Positions 22,264 to 34,900 of a stretch of 64,000 bases of DNA are shown here, piece after piece. How positions within the stretch are numbered: position 1 is the stretch's first letter; the number at the start of each line of letters is the position of its first letter. A model generated the notes under the pieces. It was not told where the DNA came from. It did no database searches and saw nothing but the letters and a program-made list of their open reading frames with translations. Where the stretch lies: assembly GCA_015501595.1 (NCBI GenBank), contig JADNRX010000217.1, forward strand, positions 28,598 through 92,597. Direction: 5' to 3'. This stretch comes from Hymenopellis radicata. Lineage: Eukaryota; Basidiomycota; Agaricomycetes; Agaricales; Physalacriaceae. The position numbers and the translations under genes were made by a program.

Positions 22264-25200
22264 ATGTTGCTTCGAACGGGGATTGTGTTGACTCTGTTAT
22301 CAGCATCGTGCTCTGCACAGACGACTGTGACTGTTAGTTCGACTCCTAGTCATCCTATTCCCACTGCATTATGTGAGTGCCATTGTTTTCGTTTTGTGGA
22401 GAGGCTGAGACTATATCACCAGGGGGAATCATGTACGAGGCAAGTTCCTCTTATTCGCCATGCAACTGCAGACCCGCTCAAGTATGGATGTGATTTCAGG
22501 ATATCAGTGTAAGTCTTACAGCTGCTCCCTTGCATTTTATGCTGATCAAATTTCAAGTGGGCAAGTGTTTTCAGACACGTCCCATTTCCCAGATTTAGAA
22601 CTAACCGCTACTCAGAGCGGTGATGGAGGACTCTACGCTGAACGTAAGAACCTCCAACTATCCTTCCGAGGTGCTATTGACAACACGTCGCCCAGTCCTC
22701 CAAAACCGTGCCTTCCAGAAAGTGACTCCAGGTTACTTAGCGTCTAATCTCTCTCATACTATCGTCTTATGCCACAACCACAGGAACAACCGCCGCCCTC
22801 TCCGCTTGGACCTCCATCGGCAGCGCAAACCTGACCGTTATTGCCGACCCAACACCTGTCTCCGATGCTCTCCCCAACGCACTTCAAGTCGTCATACCCA
22901 CTGGCCTCTCAACAGCCGTTGGAGCTGCGAACACCGGATATGCAGGTCCGCCTCCCCTCACCTTTCCATCTTTGATTCATCGTTGTTGTAGGCTTGAACG
23001 TGTCTTCTGGCACAACATACCACGCGTCCTTCTACTACCGCTTCCCCGCCAGCACTTCCTTTTCCGGCGAGATCACCGTCAGCCTCCAATCCACTTCCGG
23101 GAGCATTCTCGCCTCGAATTCCGTTACAGCTTCTGGTGATACGACATCGTGGACCCAAGCGAGCGTTGAGCTGAAGCCGGAGGGGGATGGGGATGGGACA
23201 TCGAATGTGTTTGCGGTAACGGTGGACGGGGAAGAGGCGGCGGGCGAGACGATACATTTCGCGATGTTCTCGCTGTTTCCGCCGACGTATAAGGATAGGC
23301 CGAATGGGATGCGCAGGGATATTGCTGAGGTGGGATGACACCGTCTAGACGGACTTTTGGTTAACGGCGAGTTACATAGGCTCTTGAAGGATTGGGCCCG
23401 AGTTTCTTTAGGTTCCCGGGCGGGAATAACCTTGTAAGTCGGAGAAGTCCTTTGATCCTGCTTTCGTCTGATGGATTATTTGTAGGAGGTACTTTCCAGT
23501 CCTTTCCATGGCGCACTGTGAATTGAAGGATGACCAGGGCGAAACGGTCGCTCAACGGTGGCAGTGGAATGCAACCCTTGGTGACCTCGTAGACAGACCA
23601 GGTGCGCACGCTCATTCCTGACCTATCTAAACCTCACATTCTTACAGGCCGACTGGGAGATTGGCGGTATATCAATACCGAGTATGACATTCTTCTTCTT
23701 CCTTCTGCCCTACGCTGACACATTCGATACAGCGGTCTGGGAATATACGAATACCTCGTATGGTGCGAGGACATTAAAGCGGAGCCGATAATGGCTGTAT
23801 GGGCCGGTGTGTTTCCACAACTCAGATATCTACCTGTGTTGACTCTTTGACTTCAAAGGATATGCTCTCCAACACGAGACAATCGCTGAAACTGATCTTG
23901 GGCCCTACATCCAGCAAGCGATTGATCAGGCATGTCCTACATTTTCTGTGCATGGCCAGAGCTCTGAGACTTGTATAGATCTACTTTGTTATCGGAGATC
24001 CAGAAACGAACGAACACGGTGCGTCTACATATAGTCGACTGAATACTCGTGGACTAATCTCGGCAGCTGCGCGTCGGGCGGCGCTTGGACATCCTGACCC
24101 ATTCTATCTCAAGTATGTCGAAATTGGCAATGAGGTTCGTACTGTTTGTCATCCGCACCCTCTACAAGTCAGAGCTCTATGTAGGACTTTGTAGCAGCAG
24201 CGGCTACAACGTACGCTCCTCCGTCTTCACCTACTTCGGTTTCAAAACTCAGCGGGGCTATAGATACCCCTATCGTTGGAAAGCTCTTGTCAACGCACTG
24301 AAGGACGAGTTCCCTGATCTTCGTGTGTTTCCTTTCATATTCGCCTCTGCTTCCTTTCTAACTCATATCATGAAGACTTCATTGCGACAACCTTCCCGTT
24401 CGATCCCATACTGGATCCTGAGCCGACAGAGTATGATAATCATGTCTATGAGAGTACCAGTGAGTCCGCCACACGGTTTCACGCCTCAAAATACGACTGA
24501 TGTGTATCATTTCAGCATGGATGGCACAGAATACATTCTATTACGACGACTACGAGGTCAGTTTTTGTTTCTCCCGAAGCTGCTGTCAACTGAATGTCCT
24601 CCAGCGAAATGGGACACAATATTTTGAGGTCAGTTTTGGTTCTATGGAAGCACGGGCGCACACTAATAGTAGACTCGTTAGGGAGAATACGCAACTACCA
24701 CGCCCTCCAACTCGACGTCCCGGTTGAGTTATCCTACTGTGGAATGTACGCAATACCGCTTTTGGGAGACGTGCTGGTTGCGAACATCATCCTAGCTGCG
24801 ATAACCGACGCTGCGTTCATGACTGGCTTTGAACGTAATGCGGATATTGTCTTCGCTGCCGCGTACGCTCCAGTGCTCATGGTTTGTCTGCTTGCTCCTC
24901 CCCGTACGCTCCAGCGTTTGCTAATACATGGAGTTCACAGCACATCCAAAACCAACGATGGCACCCGAATATGATCAACTTCAAGTGGGCCTTTCCCCCT
25001 CAACCTTGGACTGGCAAAGCGGGCTGACGTGAAATACTTACAGCGCCGGTGCCATGTATCTGTCCCCGGCATATTACACACAGCAGTTATTCTGCCTGAA
25101 CAGGGGAACGGATTACATCCCGAGCACACTTCCAGAACGCAACGGGACCCTCTTTTGGACTGTTGTGCAGAACACCGCCGTCACGCCAACGCAGCTTATA

Positions 25201-25487
25201 ATCAAGGTATATCTCAAATGTCTGCATCAATATGTCTAATGTCGTTTCATCAACAGGTCGTCAACTCAGCAGTAGACGCTTCCGCAGACGTGACGTTCGT
25301 CCTCCCTTTCGAGAACGCGTCGAGTGAGGGGACGGTCCAGGTTCTTACGGGCCCGCAGTTCGCTATGAACAACCCTACGACTCCGAATGCTGTGCTGCCG
25401 CCCGTGAAGAGCACGATTAATACGGGATCGACGTTCACGTATTCGGCGGCCGCGTTGAGTCTGAATGTGATTACTTTGACGATATAG
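22264..25487 (+). CDS. Secreted alpha-L-arabinofuranosidase, glycoside hydrolase family 51
   Basis: Removes terminal arabinofuranose from plant arabinan and arabinoxylan outside the cell. The ATG at 22264 opens a signal peptide (MLLRTGIVLTLLSASCSAQ). About 25 short introns can be placed, giving roughly 640 residues, normal for fungal GH51. Family blocks appear in order: WGIMYEDIS, SGDGGLYAELLQNRAFQKV, PSFFRFPGGNNL, WQWNATLGDLVDRPG, EYLVWCEDIKAEPIMAVW, YLKYVEIGNE, PEPTEYDNHVYE, FEGEYATTT, FMTGFERNADIVFAA, TFTYSAAALSLNVITLTI. The acid/base Glu is expected in IGNE and the nucleophile Glu in FEGEY; both are present. Two introns use GC donors (22440-22499 and 23930-23978). No frame break is needed. 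Confidence 0.9.
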
Positions 25488-26094
25488 TTGGGTACAAGTT
25501 AACCAATGGTAATGATAATGTTGTCTTTGAAGGATTCGATCTAACGGTGGAGCGAGCCTGAGAGAGTTTGTCGAGTATCCTCCCACCATATCGCTACAGA
25601 CATGTAGGCGCTGATAAGGCGACATTGAGAGGATGAAGTGACTAGGAACACTCGCTCGAAGGCTGGGCTCAGGCTCTGCTGTTCCGGAGGCTTGCAGATT
25701 CCGGAATTGTTTTGGACGGGATGCCATCACATCATTGTCGACGAATCCTGTGCCAGTCCAAGAACTGGGAGTATTGACATGCGCGGATGATCTCTTCAAC
25801 AGCATTTCCTTGCTTACCTCTTACTCTCATCATGCTCGCCCATGACAAGGATGTAGAATCCGACTGCAAGAGTTGTGGGTCGTGTATTTCAGATGTGTCC
25901 ACACGATCCAGATTCTGATTTCCAACAAGAGCAGGTTGATACCAGCAGCAACATGACGGGCCTTGAGCATGAGGAACTCGGCGCGGTGAAGGCATGGGTT
26001 GCATACCTCTCGGATCCAAGAAACCGTCCATTAAGTGGTTATAGGACACAAGGAAATTTCCCCAAAATTTCCGGACTCCGGAGTCATACAAAAA
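25488..26094. other. Intergenic, GH51 3' flank
   Basis: Only short frames; nothing recognised up to the tRNA gene. Confidence 0.35.
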
Positions 26095-26168
26095 TGAGTC
26101 GACCCAGGTTCGAACTGAGGACCTTCTGTGTGTTAGACAGATGCGATAACCAACTACGCCATCGACCC
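26095..26168 (-). tRNA. tRNA-Val (anticodon AAC)
   Basis: Folds as a full cloverleaf on the - strand. The acceptor stem GGGTCGA pairs with TCGACTC (one G-U). The D arm contains AGTTGGTT. The anticodon stem TCTGT/ACAGA encloses CTAACAC with anticodon AAC. The T stem CTCAG/CTGGG encloses TTCGAAC. Discriminator base A; no intron; CCA not encoded. Confidence 0.92.
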
Positions 26169-26425
26169 TGACGACTTAGCGGCTGTCCGTTCGTTCAAGT
26201 GCGGATGAGCGTCTTGCAGCTCTACCATTATTCAAATTGTACGCGTTCCGATTCTTTACTGGTGCGTGCAAGCATCCACCTCATTCAGATAACAGATACT
26301 TACATTTCCTGGGTGCGTATAAAACTAGCTCTGACTGCTGAATTCTTCTGATAACGATTTCATTTAAGATAGTTTTTGACTGTCAGGAACCAATCACTTT
26401 AGGCGCGCGACAGCATGTTAACGGC

Positions 26426-28272
26426 ATGGTGGATCTTGAGCGCCTAGCTGTGTCGCCTCTTCATCACCGACTTCAACACAGCACTCCTGCATTCAACAAC
26501 GTTCTTCCTGGCGGCACTTGTCGGTCCCTAGTAGTAACGAAGCTCAATACAGAGGTCAGTTCACAGGCTTGTTCCTTATGAAGAGAACAAGCATTGACGT
26601 CGGTTTAGATGACTCTTACCTTTTGTCCCTCATGTCACTCTTCCATCGATCTTGACTCGGACGAAGACACCCCCTTCCCTTACGACAGTCACCTCCGTTT
26701 CAGACTGGACAACGAGCTCCTCCCCACCTCCGCTGAGAAAGCCCACAGCGTCCAAACCATCATATCACTCTCTAATGACCTCCTTACAATCAGACGCGAG
26801 ATCGTCCGGCTGAATCGTCGTCTTTCGGATCTTGATATCTTGAAGGAGGATTACACTCGTTCCCTAGAACTCCACCACGCCTCGATATCGGTAATCCGCA
26901 AGTCCCCGTGGAGGTTCTCGAGACTATTTTCGAGGTGGCGCTTGTATCATGCGCAACCCCCGCTGAACAAAGGGCCCTCCCGTGGCGGCTAAGCCAGGTC
27001 TGTCGGCGGTGGAGCAATATCGCAATCGCATACCCGTCACTATGGACTTGCGTGTGCGTCTGGCCGAACGATAAAAACGAGTACGTTCAGACCCTCCTGG
27101 AACGGTCCCAGCCACGTCCAATCCAAGTTCACTTCTCCGAGTCCGACAGTGTAGCGCAGTTCCAAACCATATTGAAGAGCGCTGCGCGCTGGGAAACGGC
27201 GAACTTTACCTTTGGAAGTGCATTCCCTGAGGAAGGGCTCAAGCATTTCGAGGATGTGCCGCCGGACGTAGACCTCCCGCTTTTGGAGTCCTTCACAGTA
27301 CAATACGGGGTGGCAGATGACGAAGTGCCGCCTGACTTAGAGGTGCCTTTCCTGCATCGTGCCCCGAGGCTGGCGGCGGTGAACGTATACGGGCGGATAC
27401 ATGTACCGTTTTTGCCTTGGAACACGATCACATCGTGCTCGCTCATCAACCGGAGTGAGCAGAATCTGCACGACCTCGTCATGGTTTCGCACAATCTGAC
27501 AAAAGCCATTTTGAGGTTTACGCCGCGCAAGTTCTTTGTCGACCCCGAGGAATACGACGCCTTCGTGCATCATTCGCTTCAGGAGCTCGTTTTAGTGGGA
27601 GATGTATTGCCACGGTGGATATCGAGAATGAGGCTTCCAGCGCTGAAGCACTTGTACGTGCAGATAACCTCGAGAGGGGACATGTCGAACGTCGATAGTA
27701 GCCTGGAAACTGTGGATACCCTGGTACGGGAAAGCGGCTGCTCACTCAAGGCATTGTCATTCCAGATTTATGACTTGACAATGGAGTTGCACCGGTCCAG
27801 CCTCCTCTCCATCTTGTGCACCTGTTCGCCGACTTTGCAGTCATTGATCGTCTACACAAAAGCCGACCAAATGTGGTGGATATGCGACATCCTCACGTTG
27901 TGTGGGATCGCATCATGCGATGTCCTTCGCGGACTTACGGAGCTGCGCCTTTGTGGGTGGGAGGAAAACGGTTCGCAGTTTTACACTGCAGACACGTTTC
28001 AGCTGATGACCGAGTCTCGCCGAGCGTGGTTGAGCATTTTGGTGGTGGAAGTGGAGTGTGGATACGGCGGTCCTGATGATGCGGCATTGGAGTATATGGA
28101 TGACCTTATTGCGGATGGGATGGATGTAGCGTTTATAGACATGAGCAGGGGGCCTGATGCGGAGCAAAGGCTGTATCACTTTAGATGCAGCCCGAAGGAC
28201 GTATGGTACGACTACGTTCCTCGACGGTTAGAAATAGATTGTGGTGGCAGCGTCGCCGAGTTGTACAAATAA
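26426..28272 (+). CDS. F-box domain protein with N-terminal coiled coil
   Basis: Likely SCF ubiquitin-ligase receptor. The core starts at ATG 26609. An upstream exon from ATG 26426 (MVDLERLAVSPLHH) can be spliced on through a good GTCAGT...TTTAG intron, but it could equally be 5' UTR. Contents: a CxxC pair near the start (TFCPSCHSS), a coiled coil (RREIVRLNRRLSDLDILK), an F-box (VPVEVLETIFEVALV, then RLSQVCRRWSNIAIAYPSLW), and a long leucine-rich repeat-like region to the stop. Coiled coil and F-box are in different frames. The switch lies at 26899-26907, where AAGTCCCC would need one more base. That fits a sequencing indel or a recent mutation. Confidence 0.78.
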
Positions 28273-28925
28273 TTCCTTGTACTTATTATGACACAGAATT
28301 CATGCTCAAATTGGAACCGTTCGTTTCTCACTGAAGTACGACTTAGGCTGTGACAGAGAACCCTGCCAGCATACAAGCCAGTATCAGCGATGTCCCAATA
28401 TGATTTGCCATTATGGAAAGCGATGTTCCCTAGTATTGCCGGGAAATCTAGTCTACGCGTTCCAAATGTGTTCCGATAGTGAACGTACTACAACAGAAAT
28501 ACTTACGATAAGTCTGATAATCGACATAGCTGCCGAAAAGGAGAGCGAGGTAGTCACGGACTATCTCCGCCACACGGCGCGCGACAAGTCGGCACAACGG
28601 GTTGGCCTCGTTCATAGTTTCCGTATCATCAACGCACCTCGATGTCCTTACGCACTGTTATTAACACTGTGAACTGTACACCACTGCTTCCGCTGGGGTA
28701 GGTCATCATGCTCCTCGTCTAGCATGGGCAAGCGCAGGAGTGAGCAGCGCTTGTTATAATACTCGGCCCAAATCAATGCCAGGTAATTTATGTTGCAGTC
28801 ACACAGGGGAATCGGAAAAGAAATAGTGTGAATTAGATGGGGAGATAGTCTTGAGACTGAGGTATATCATGGCCATGGATAACTGAGGGCGCATTATCGA
28901 TGCCCAAGGCAGATCGGACTACAGT
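28273..28925. other. Intergenic, no gene recognised
   Basis: Short frames only. It holds the 3' flanks of two convergent genes. Confidence 0.35.
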
Positions 28926-29626
28926 CTAACGTTGATGAGCTGCCATGCAATTGACAGTATAAGGGGGAAAGGCATACCTAGCAAACGGAAAGGGGTGTAG
29001 CAAACAATCCTCTAATAATCTAATAGATCCCAGAGCGCTAAAGGAGACATGAGCACGGAAGTTGCAAACGTTATCATGACACACCTTTTTCACGAGACGC
29101 TTGTGGTAATCAGCGCCGCCAGGTGCGGGCGCAGCGGCCCTCGCCAAGGCAGAGCGCTTCTTCTTCCTGTATTCGCTGGACGAGAGGGCCTTCGTGGGGC
29201 ACTCAGCAGCATCGGACAGGCAGTCACCGGATTTCTACGCAGAAAATAGGTAAACACGTTCGACAATGAAAAAGAAAAACGAACGGCATCGTAAGCGCAT
29301 GTGGTCAAGCCGGTTCCCTTGCCGTTGTGGAAAGAGCAGCCGATGGTGCTGGAGCTGTAGGGCGGCTTGTCGCACTTGGACTCGTCCCACGAATTACCGT
29401 TCTTGTCAGAGTCGGGGCACTGCCAACCGTCGTACGGGGTGGAGGAGGGCGTGGCAGGGGTGTAGCCGCCCGAACCGCCATAGCTGCCAGAATCGCCGCC
29501 GTAGCTGCCCGAACCGCCGCTGTAGCCGCCAGTGTCGCTGCCGTAGCTGCCAGTACCGCTACCGTAGGTGGCCGAAGCCACACCGACAAAGGCGAAAGCA
29601 ATCAACATGGACACGGAGAAGCGCAT
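28926..29626 (-). CDS. Secreted Gly/Cys-rich protein, CPL1-like, apparently truncated
   Basis: The ATG is at 29624-29626. Residues 1-19 are a signal peptide (MRFSVSMLIAFAFVGVASA). A Gly/Ser/Tyr repeat follows (GSYGG units), then a Cys-containing block (GWQCPDSDKNGNSWDESKC and a CSFHNGKGTGLTTCAYDA stretch). A 50-nt intron (29235-29284) leads to SGDCLSDAAECPTKALSS, then KRSALARA and YHKRLVKKVC. Basidiomycete CPL1-like secreted proteins have this layout followed by a larger Cys-rich domain starting about where this one ends. Here the frame instead runs into an unrelated tail and stops at 28926, so the C-terminal domain is missing. A TTTAAA box lies near 29714-29720. Confidence 0.65.
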
Positions 29627-29639
29627 GATTAAAGAATGT

Positions 29640-30734
29640 GGGTAAAAGAGTGTAGTGTTGGTCGTTGGGAGGGGATGGGTGGAAGCAAGAAGGAAAGACC
29701 GATGGTCGTCGCTTTTAAATAAATTTGAATTTGTGATACTTATAGGTCGGCGTTTCAGGGTAGCCTCAAGCGCAGCCCCACTTTCATAAGGCCCAGCCTC
29801 ATGGGCGCGGGTGGTCTATATCTGTTCACTGGGATAGCGGCAAACAATAGTCAGGTATCTCCAAACACTGGGTTGAGATGCAGCCAAAGTCATGCTCTTG
29901 TGGCGCTGCATACAAAGATTTCCTAGCCATGGCATACATGTTGGCCACGTCTAAAAATAGCAAGTGTTAATTTGAGTGTTTGAACATGAACGTCTAGATC
30001 GACGAAGGCGGTGAGAAGACGCGAAGGTGGCTGAAATTGCGCGTCAAAAGAGGGTGAAGAAGCATGAGCGCTTAGACATAGAACCTCCTAAGGTGACAGA
30101 CAAAAATGGCGCCACATTGTGGCTACGAGAAGGCGACGAACCTGACAATATGAGGCGGACACGTAGTAGATTTAGCCGTTAAGCGCGCCAAGCTGTGATG
30201 ACTGAATTCGACCGCGTCCAGGCAGCCTTGCTCCGCCGCCTTGTATGCCTACTTTAACGTGTACTTTAACAAAGAGATCAAACGTTCATGACGCACGTAT
30301 ACATGGAAACAGCTCCTGGGCTTCACTCGGGCTTATGATGAACAGGCTCGGAGTCGCTAACAGATCCGAACCTCAACATGAACAGGCCCCTGACACTGAC
30401 AGTGACAGATGTCTGGATTCAGAACGTGACTGGTCCTCGCGCTCCCGTGTTCATCTGCGCGCACTTGCCAGCCCTCAATAAGAGTGACCGCACAGTTGTC
30501 ATATCGAGGTTAGCATGAATTCGAACTAGCACGGAGAAAGGCGGTCGGTCATCATGCATCATGATCGGCATCGCTTCTCTCTTTCTTCCCACCATCATGG
30601 CCGGAGGCAACAAGAGTTAAAAGCTCGGATTACTACCTCCCAGATTTCGAGCAAGCAGGTAACTTGGCTCTACTCGAATGTAGGTCGTTCCGGAGCGGTC
30701 TTATGACTGTTCGAGCTTATATTTTCACGCATAG
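29640..30734. other. Intergenic between divergent genes
   Basis: Bidirectional upstream region. No coding sequence recognised. Confidence 0.35.
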
Positions 30735-31750
30735 ATGGCTTTCCCGCTTGCTCCCTTTCCTGATCTACCTGTGGATATTGCTCGCATGCTCCTCGAATAT
30801 GCTGCTTTTTCCAGCCGTGCAACTGCCTGTGCGTTAGTGCTTGTCTCGAGGACTGTTCGTGCATGGTAAGCCTCGTAATTGTGTTACCGCAGCCCATAAC
30901 TAATATTATCTTGACCACTAGGATTGAGCCCATTCTCTATCGCGTCATCGTGCTCGATAATGTACGAAGCCGGCAGTCCTTTGAGTATGCTATCCACGTG
31001 CGAGACGATCCATCCTTCTTCGCCAATACTGTCCACACACTTCTTATTAAAGGCGACGCTGCTGAATCTATCGAACTCATCGACCATATTGTCTCGTCAT
31101 GCGACGGGATTACGGCTCTTGCTATATGGAGTCTTTCCCGCAGTGCGGTAGCGGAGACAAGTATCTCCGCCTCATTGAACAGTCTTCGGCGGTTCGCTAC
31201 ACCCCGGCTTTCAAGCGCCATTCTATCCTGGATGCCGCGTACCATTACGCATTTGAAGACTGCTTGCGAGGAAGCGTGGCAGCAGTTGGATATGTGGGAT
31301 GGGCTCTTCAGGCAGTGCCCCGGTATCACGCATATCATGCTGGACTGCGACGCCAACTTTTGGGATTGGTGTAATGTCTTCATAAAGGAGGACTTCATCA
31401 ATGCTTTCCAGCACATCCTCTCCGTCGCGCCGGCATCGCTTGAGGTGTTGGTCTTTGGAGTGTTTCATTCCACGACAGACTGGGATGCGCTGTGTGATTT
31501 CGCACTCGAATTGGTCGCGTTCGAGTGGAAGAGGATTGAGGACGACCGGTTTTTGGTCTTTCTTCCTACTGGGATCAGGAATGTTCCCGATAGGGAATCG
31601 AAAGAGATAGTACGATATGAGCAGGGCCGTGAGGGTCACGAACTCTGCGGGTACCGTCAGAACGGTGTACTAGACATTTGGGAGCTGGCGGATCGCCACA
31701 GGAGCGCCTTCAGGGAGTCGAAGCGTCCTAGTCACGGTCCTGGGATCTAG
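30735..31750 (+). CDS. F-box-like protein
   Basis: The ATG at 30735 starts MAFPLAPFPDLPVDIARML, the first F-box helix. YAAFSSRATACALVLVSRTV follows. A 56-nt intron (30866-30921, GTAAGC...CACTAG) splits a Trp codon and joins to IEPILYRVIVLDNV, the usual continuation in mushroom F-box proteins. The remaining 270 residues are leucine-rich without a clear second domain, ending at TAG 31748-31750. No frame break. Probable substrate adaptor; target unknown. Confidence 0.75.
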
Positions 31751-31957
31751 GACTTGATCTTTATCTATTATAGTACTGTGTATGGATGTAAATTGTATGT
31801 TTATCTTTGAAATCATTTCATCGACTCCAAATTACCTCGAGGTAATCTCCATCGACTTGAAGTTGAACTTTTGAAGACGGAAGATTCCGATCGAGCACGT
31901 GCCAGATTACGCGTAATGGACGTGGATGCGATTTCTAATTCCTTCTCTCTTACCATC

Positions 31958-34900
31958 ATGTCCCTCTTCGACGACGAGCGCAAGCGCAACATTAATCTCG
32001 GCGGCTCGTCTACCGCCGCGGCGCAGTCGCAGTCGGCGCTCTTCGACCAGGTTAGACAGCGGCGGGAACTGCGTCTGGAACAAAAGAGGCGCAACGACGC
32101 CGCAATACGGATACAATCTCAGTGGCGGGGTACTCTCTCGAAACAGCGCCTACGAGTAGAACTGCGGCGCACATTCGATGGCGACGTGACTGGCCTGACA
32201 GGCATGCGATGTCTGGTGCTGTTAGGACAGGACGATGAGGCGCTCGGCATGTGGTGTTCGACGATGGCAGCAGCGGACTGGACTGGCGCGATGACGACGA
32301 GCTGGGTAGTCCTCGCAAGACAGCTCAGCCTACGCTTGCTCACAGCGGTCGCCACAAAGTGAGTGAGTCTTTTTGACATCAGGAAATGGCTGTTGGCGAA
32401 TCAAATGGCCAATATCCCCTTCGACAATTCAGCGCGATAACTCGCAATGAAGTGAGTATTGGACTTCTCTCTGCTTTTTTTAGCTAACAATCGCTCAGAA
32501 AGCTTGTCGTAGATCTTGTAGTATTCTTCTGTAGGCAGCTTCAGACAATTACGCATATCTTCATGAATAGACAATTCAGCGCGATAACTCGCAATGAAGT
32601 GAGTATTGGACTTCTCTCTGCTTTTTTAGCTAACAATACGCTCAGAACAGACTGAACTTCGACAATTCAGCGCGATAACCCATCATAAGCTCATGTCCGG
32701 CGACCCTCCAGCTAAAGCAGGCTTTCATAGGTTGCTTTCGGTTGTGTAGGATAATCTGGCTGTATTCGCCGATCGGGCATTTCCTGAGGTCAGTTATTTG
32801 TTATCGACTTGATTTTGACTGACTGCTGCTGTACAGACATGCAATGCATTATTATACCTTCAAACACTAGAGAAGCTGCTACAGCATCCCCAGAGCAGTG
32901 TCCCAGTCCTGCAATACCTCTGACCACGCGCCTTCTACTCCCTTCTCTCAAATTCTATTATGGCATATCCCAGGACATCTCCAATGTTCCCCTCCTCGTC
33001 TCATTTGCCACTGTTGCATTCACTCTATTGCCCTCCACTAGCACCGAGTTCGCTCAATCCGCGAGTGATCTATTCGACACACCACATTGTCACCCTCTCC
33101 ATCCTTACATACCGTATCCCTCTTACGTCTCGGACCCAATTAGGCGCGCGCTTCCCTTTCGCGCACCTATTAGTCGTCCATCTCACGCGACCACTATCCG
33201 TCGAAGCGCGCGTGAATTCAGTGGCCAACCTCTTGGCCCTCGATCCTGCGGCGCGTCACGCGCAACTCAAAAGCGCGTTACCAGCTTATATTCGAATACT
33301 TTCTGACGTCATGGAGTCGCTGCCTTTGGGCGTCTTTGATCCAGAGGCGCACCACCCAGGCTGCCGAGGGAACAGGAACGACGGAAGCTGTCGATTCTGA
33401 CGACGAAGATATAACCGTCACCGTCGTCCCGTACTTCAGATCAGCAGCTTTACCTCACTTCGAGTCAAGGACGGTTAAGCGACTGAAGACCTTACCGTCC
33501 GTGCCCCACCTCACTTCTTTGATCACCCATGCAAAGAAGGAGCTGGTCCGCTTTTTCCTTGCGTTAACTGGTGTTTGGCGTCTGGAGAAGGAACGTGCTG
33601 TCGATATCTTCGGGATGGATCCGCGAGATCTGTCGGTTTGCCTTCCGCCCGATCGATCTCGCTTCTGGATCAGAGCTCGGTTTTGGATCAGAACAGTGCG
33701 GAGGAATGGCCCTCGATGTTACTACTAGCGGATGTGTACACAGACTTAATGTCCAGAAGATGTCGAGTTTTTTGTCACGGGAATAGCAGAACGAGGAATC
33801 CGCTGAACCGGGATGAGGTGATGCAGCAGCTCTTGAATATACGTCTTCTGTTGGCGGGACAAAGATGGTGGCAGAACGGCTGCGTCGGATGTATGTCCTG
33901 GCTTGAGAGTAAGTTGGGACACCGCTCGGGACAAGGTCACTAATTGTCTGGTTGCTATACGAACCAGAGAGTATGCCACTCGGTTCTCACCATTGTTTTC
34001 GAAACTAATCTCATTTTGTAGTACAAGAAAGTCGTTTATGCCTTATGGTCACGCAACCAAGCGGACCTACAGGGCTTCGTGGACGCAGCTGCGTATGAAG
34101 AGGAAATGGTCGCCTCCGAATCTGGAACCGACTTCCCCGCCAACCGTTCGCGGAAACAAATCGCTGACATGTCTCCCCGACTTGGTATTCTAAAGAACAT
34201 CCCCTTCGTCATCCCCTTCGAGGTCCGCGTCTCCATGTTCCGCGCATTCGTCGAAGCCGATCGTATATGTTCTGGTCGTCCACGCTTCATGCACATGGAC
34301 GGTCGCCAGGTAGTGCGCATCCGTCGCGATCATGTTGCGGAGGACGGTTTCAACAAACTTGGTGGCGACGACAAGGAGGGTGGCATGGACATGAAGTCGC
34401 TGTTCCAAATCGAGTTTGTAGACCAGTTTGGTAGTGTGGAAGCTGGGATCGATGGAGGTGGCGTGTTCAAGGAGTTTTTCACTAGTCTCTGTCAAGAGGT
34501 GTTTGATACGAACCGTGGACTGTGGGTGCCGAATAGCCAGCAGGAGCTGTATCCAAATCCGATGTCGTTCGCAACTGAGGGTGAGTTCGTCTTTTACAGT
34601 ATTCGCTCCATATTGATGCTGTGTTCTAGCCAATCATTTGAAGTGGTATCATTTTATTGGGAAGATTCTCGGGAAGGCGATGTACGAAGGAATTCTCGTC
34701 GACGTGGCATTCGCGTCGTTCTTCCTCGCCAAGTTCTTCCGGTTACTGCACATTCCAGATGAGCTAGCGAGTCTCGACGAACAGCTCTACAAGGGTCTGC
34801 TTTTCCTCAGACACTACGAGGGGGACGTCGCAGAACTGGCGCTCAACTTTGATTTGATCGTCGACGAGTTTGGGGAGAAGAAGACGATCGAGCTCATCCA

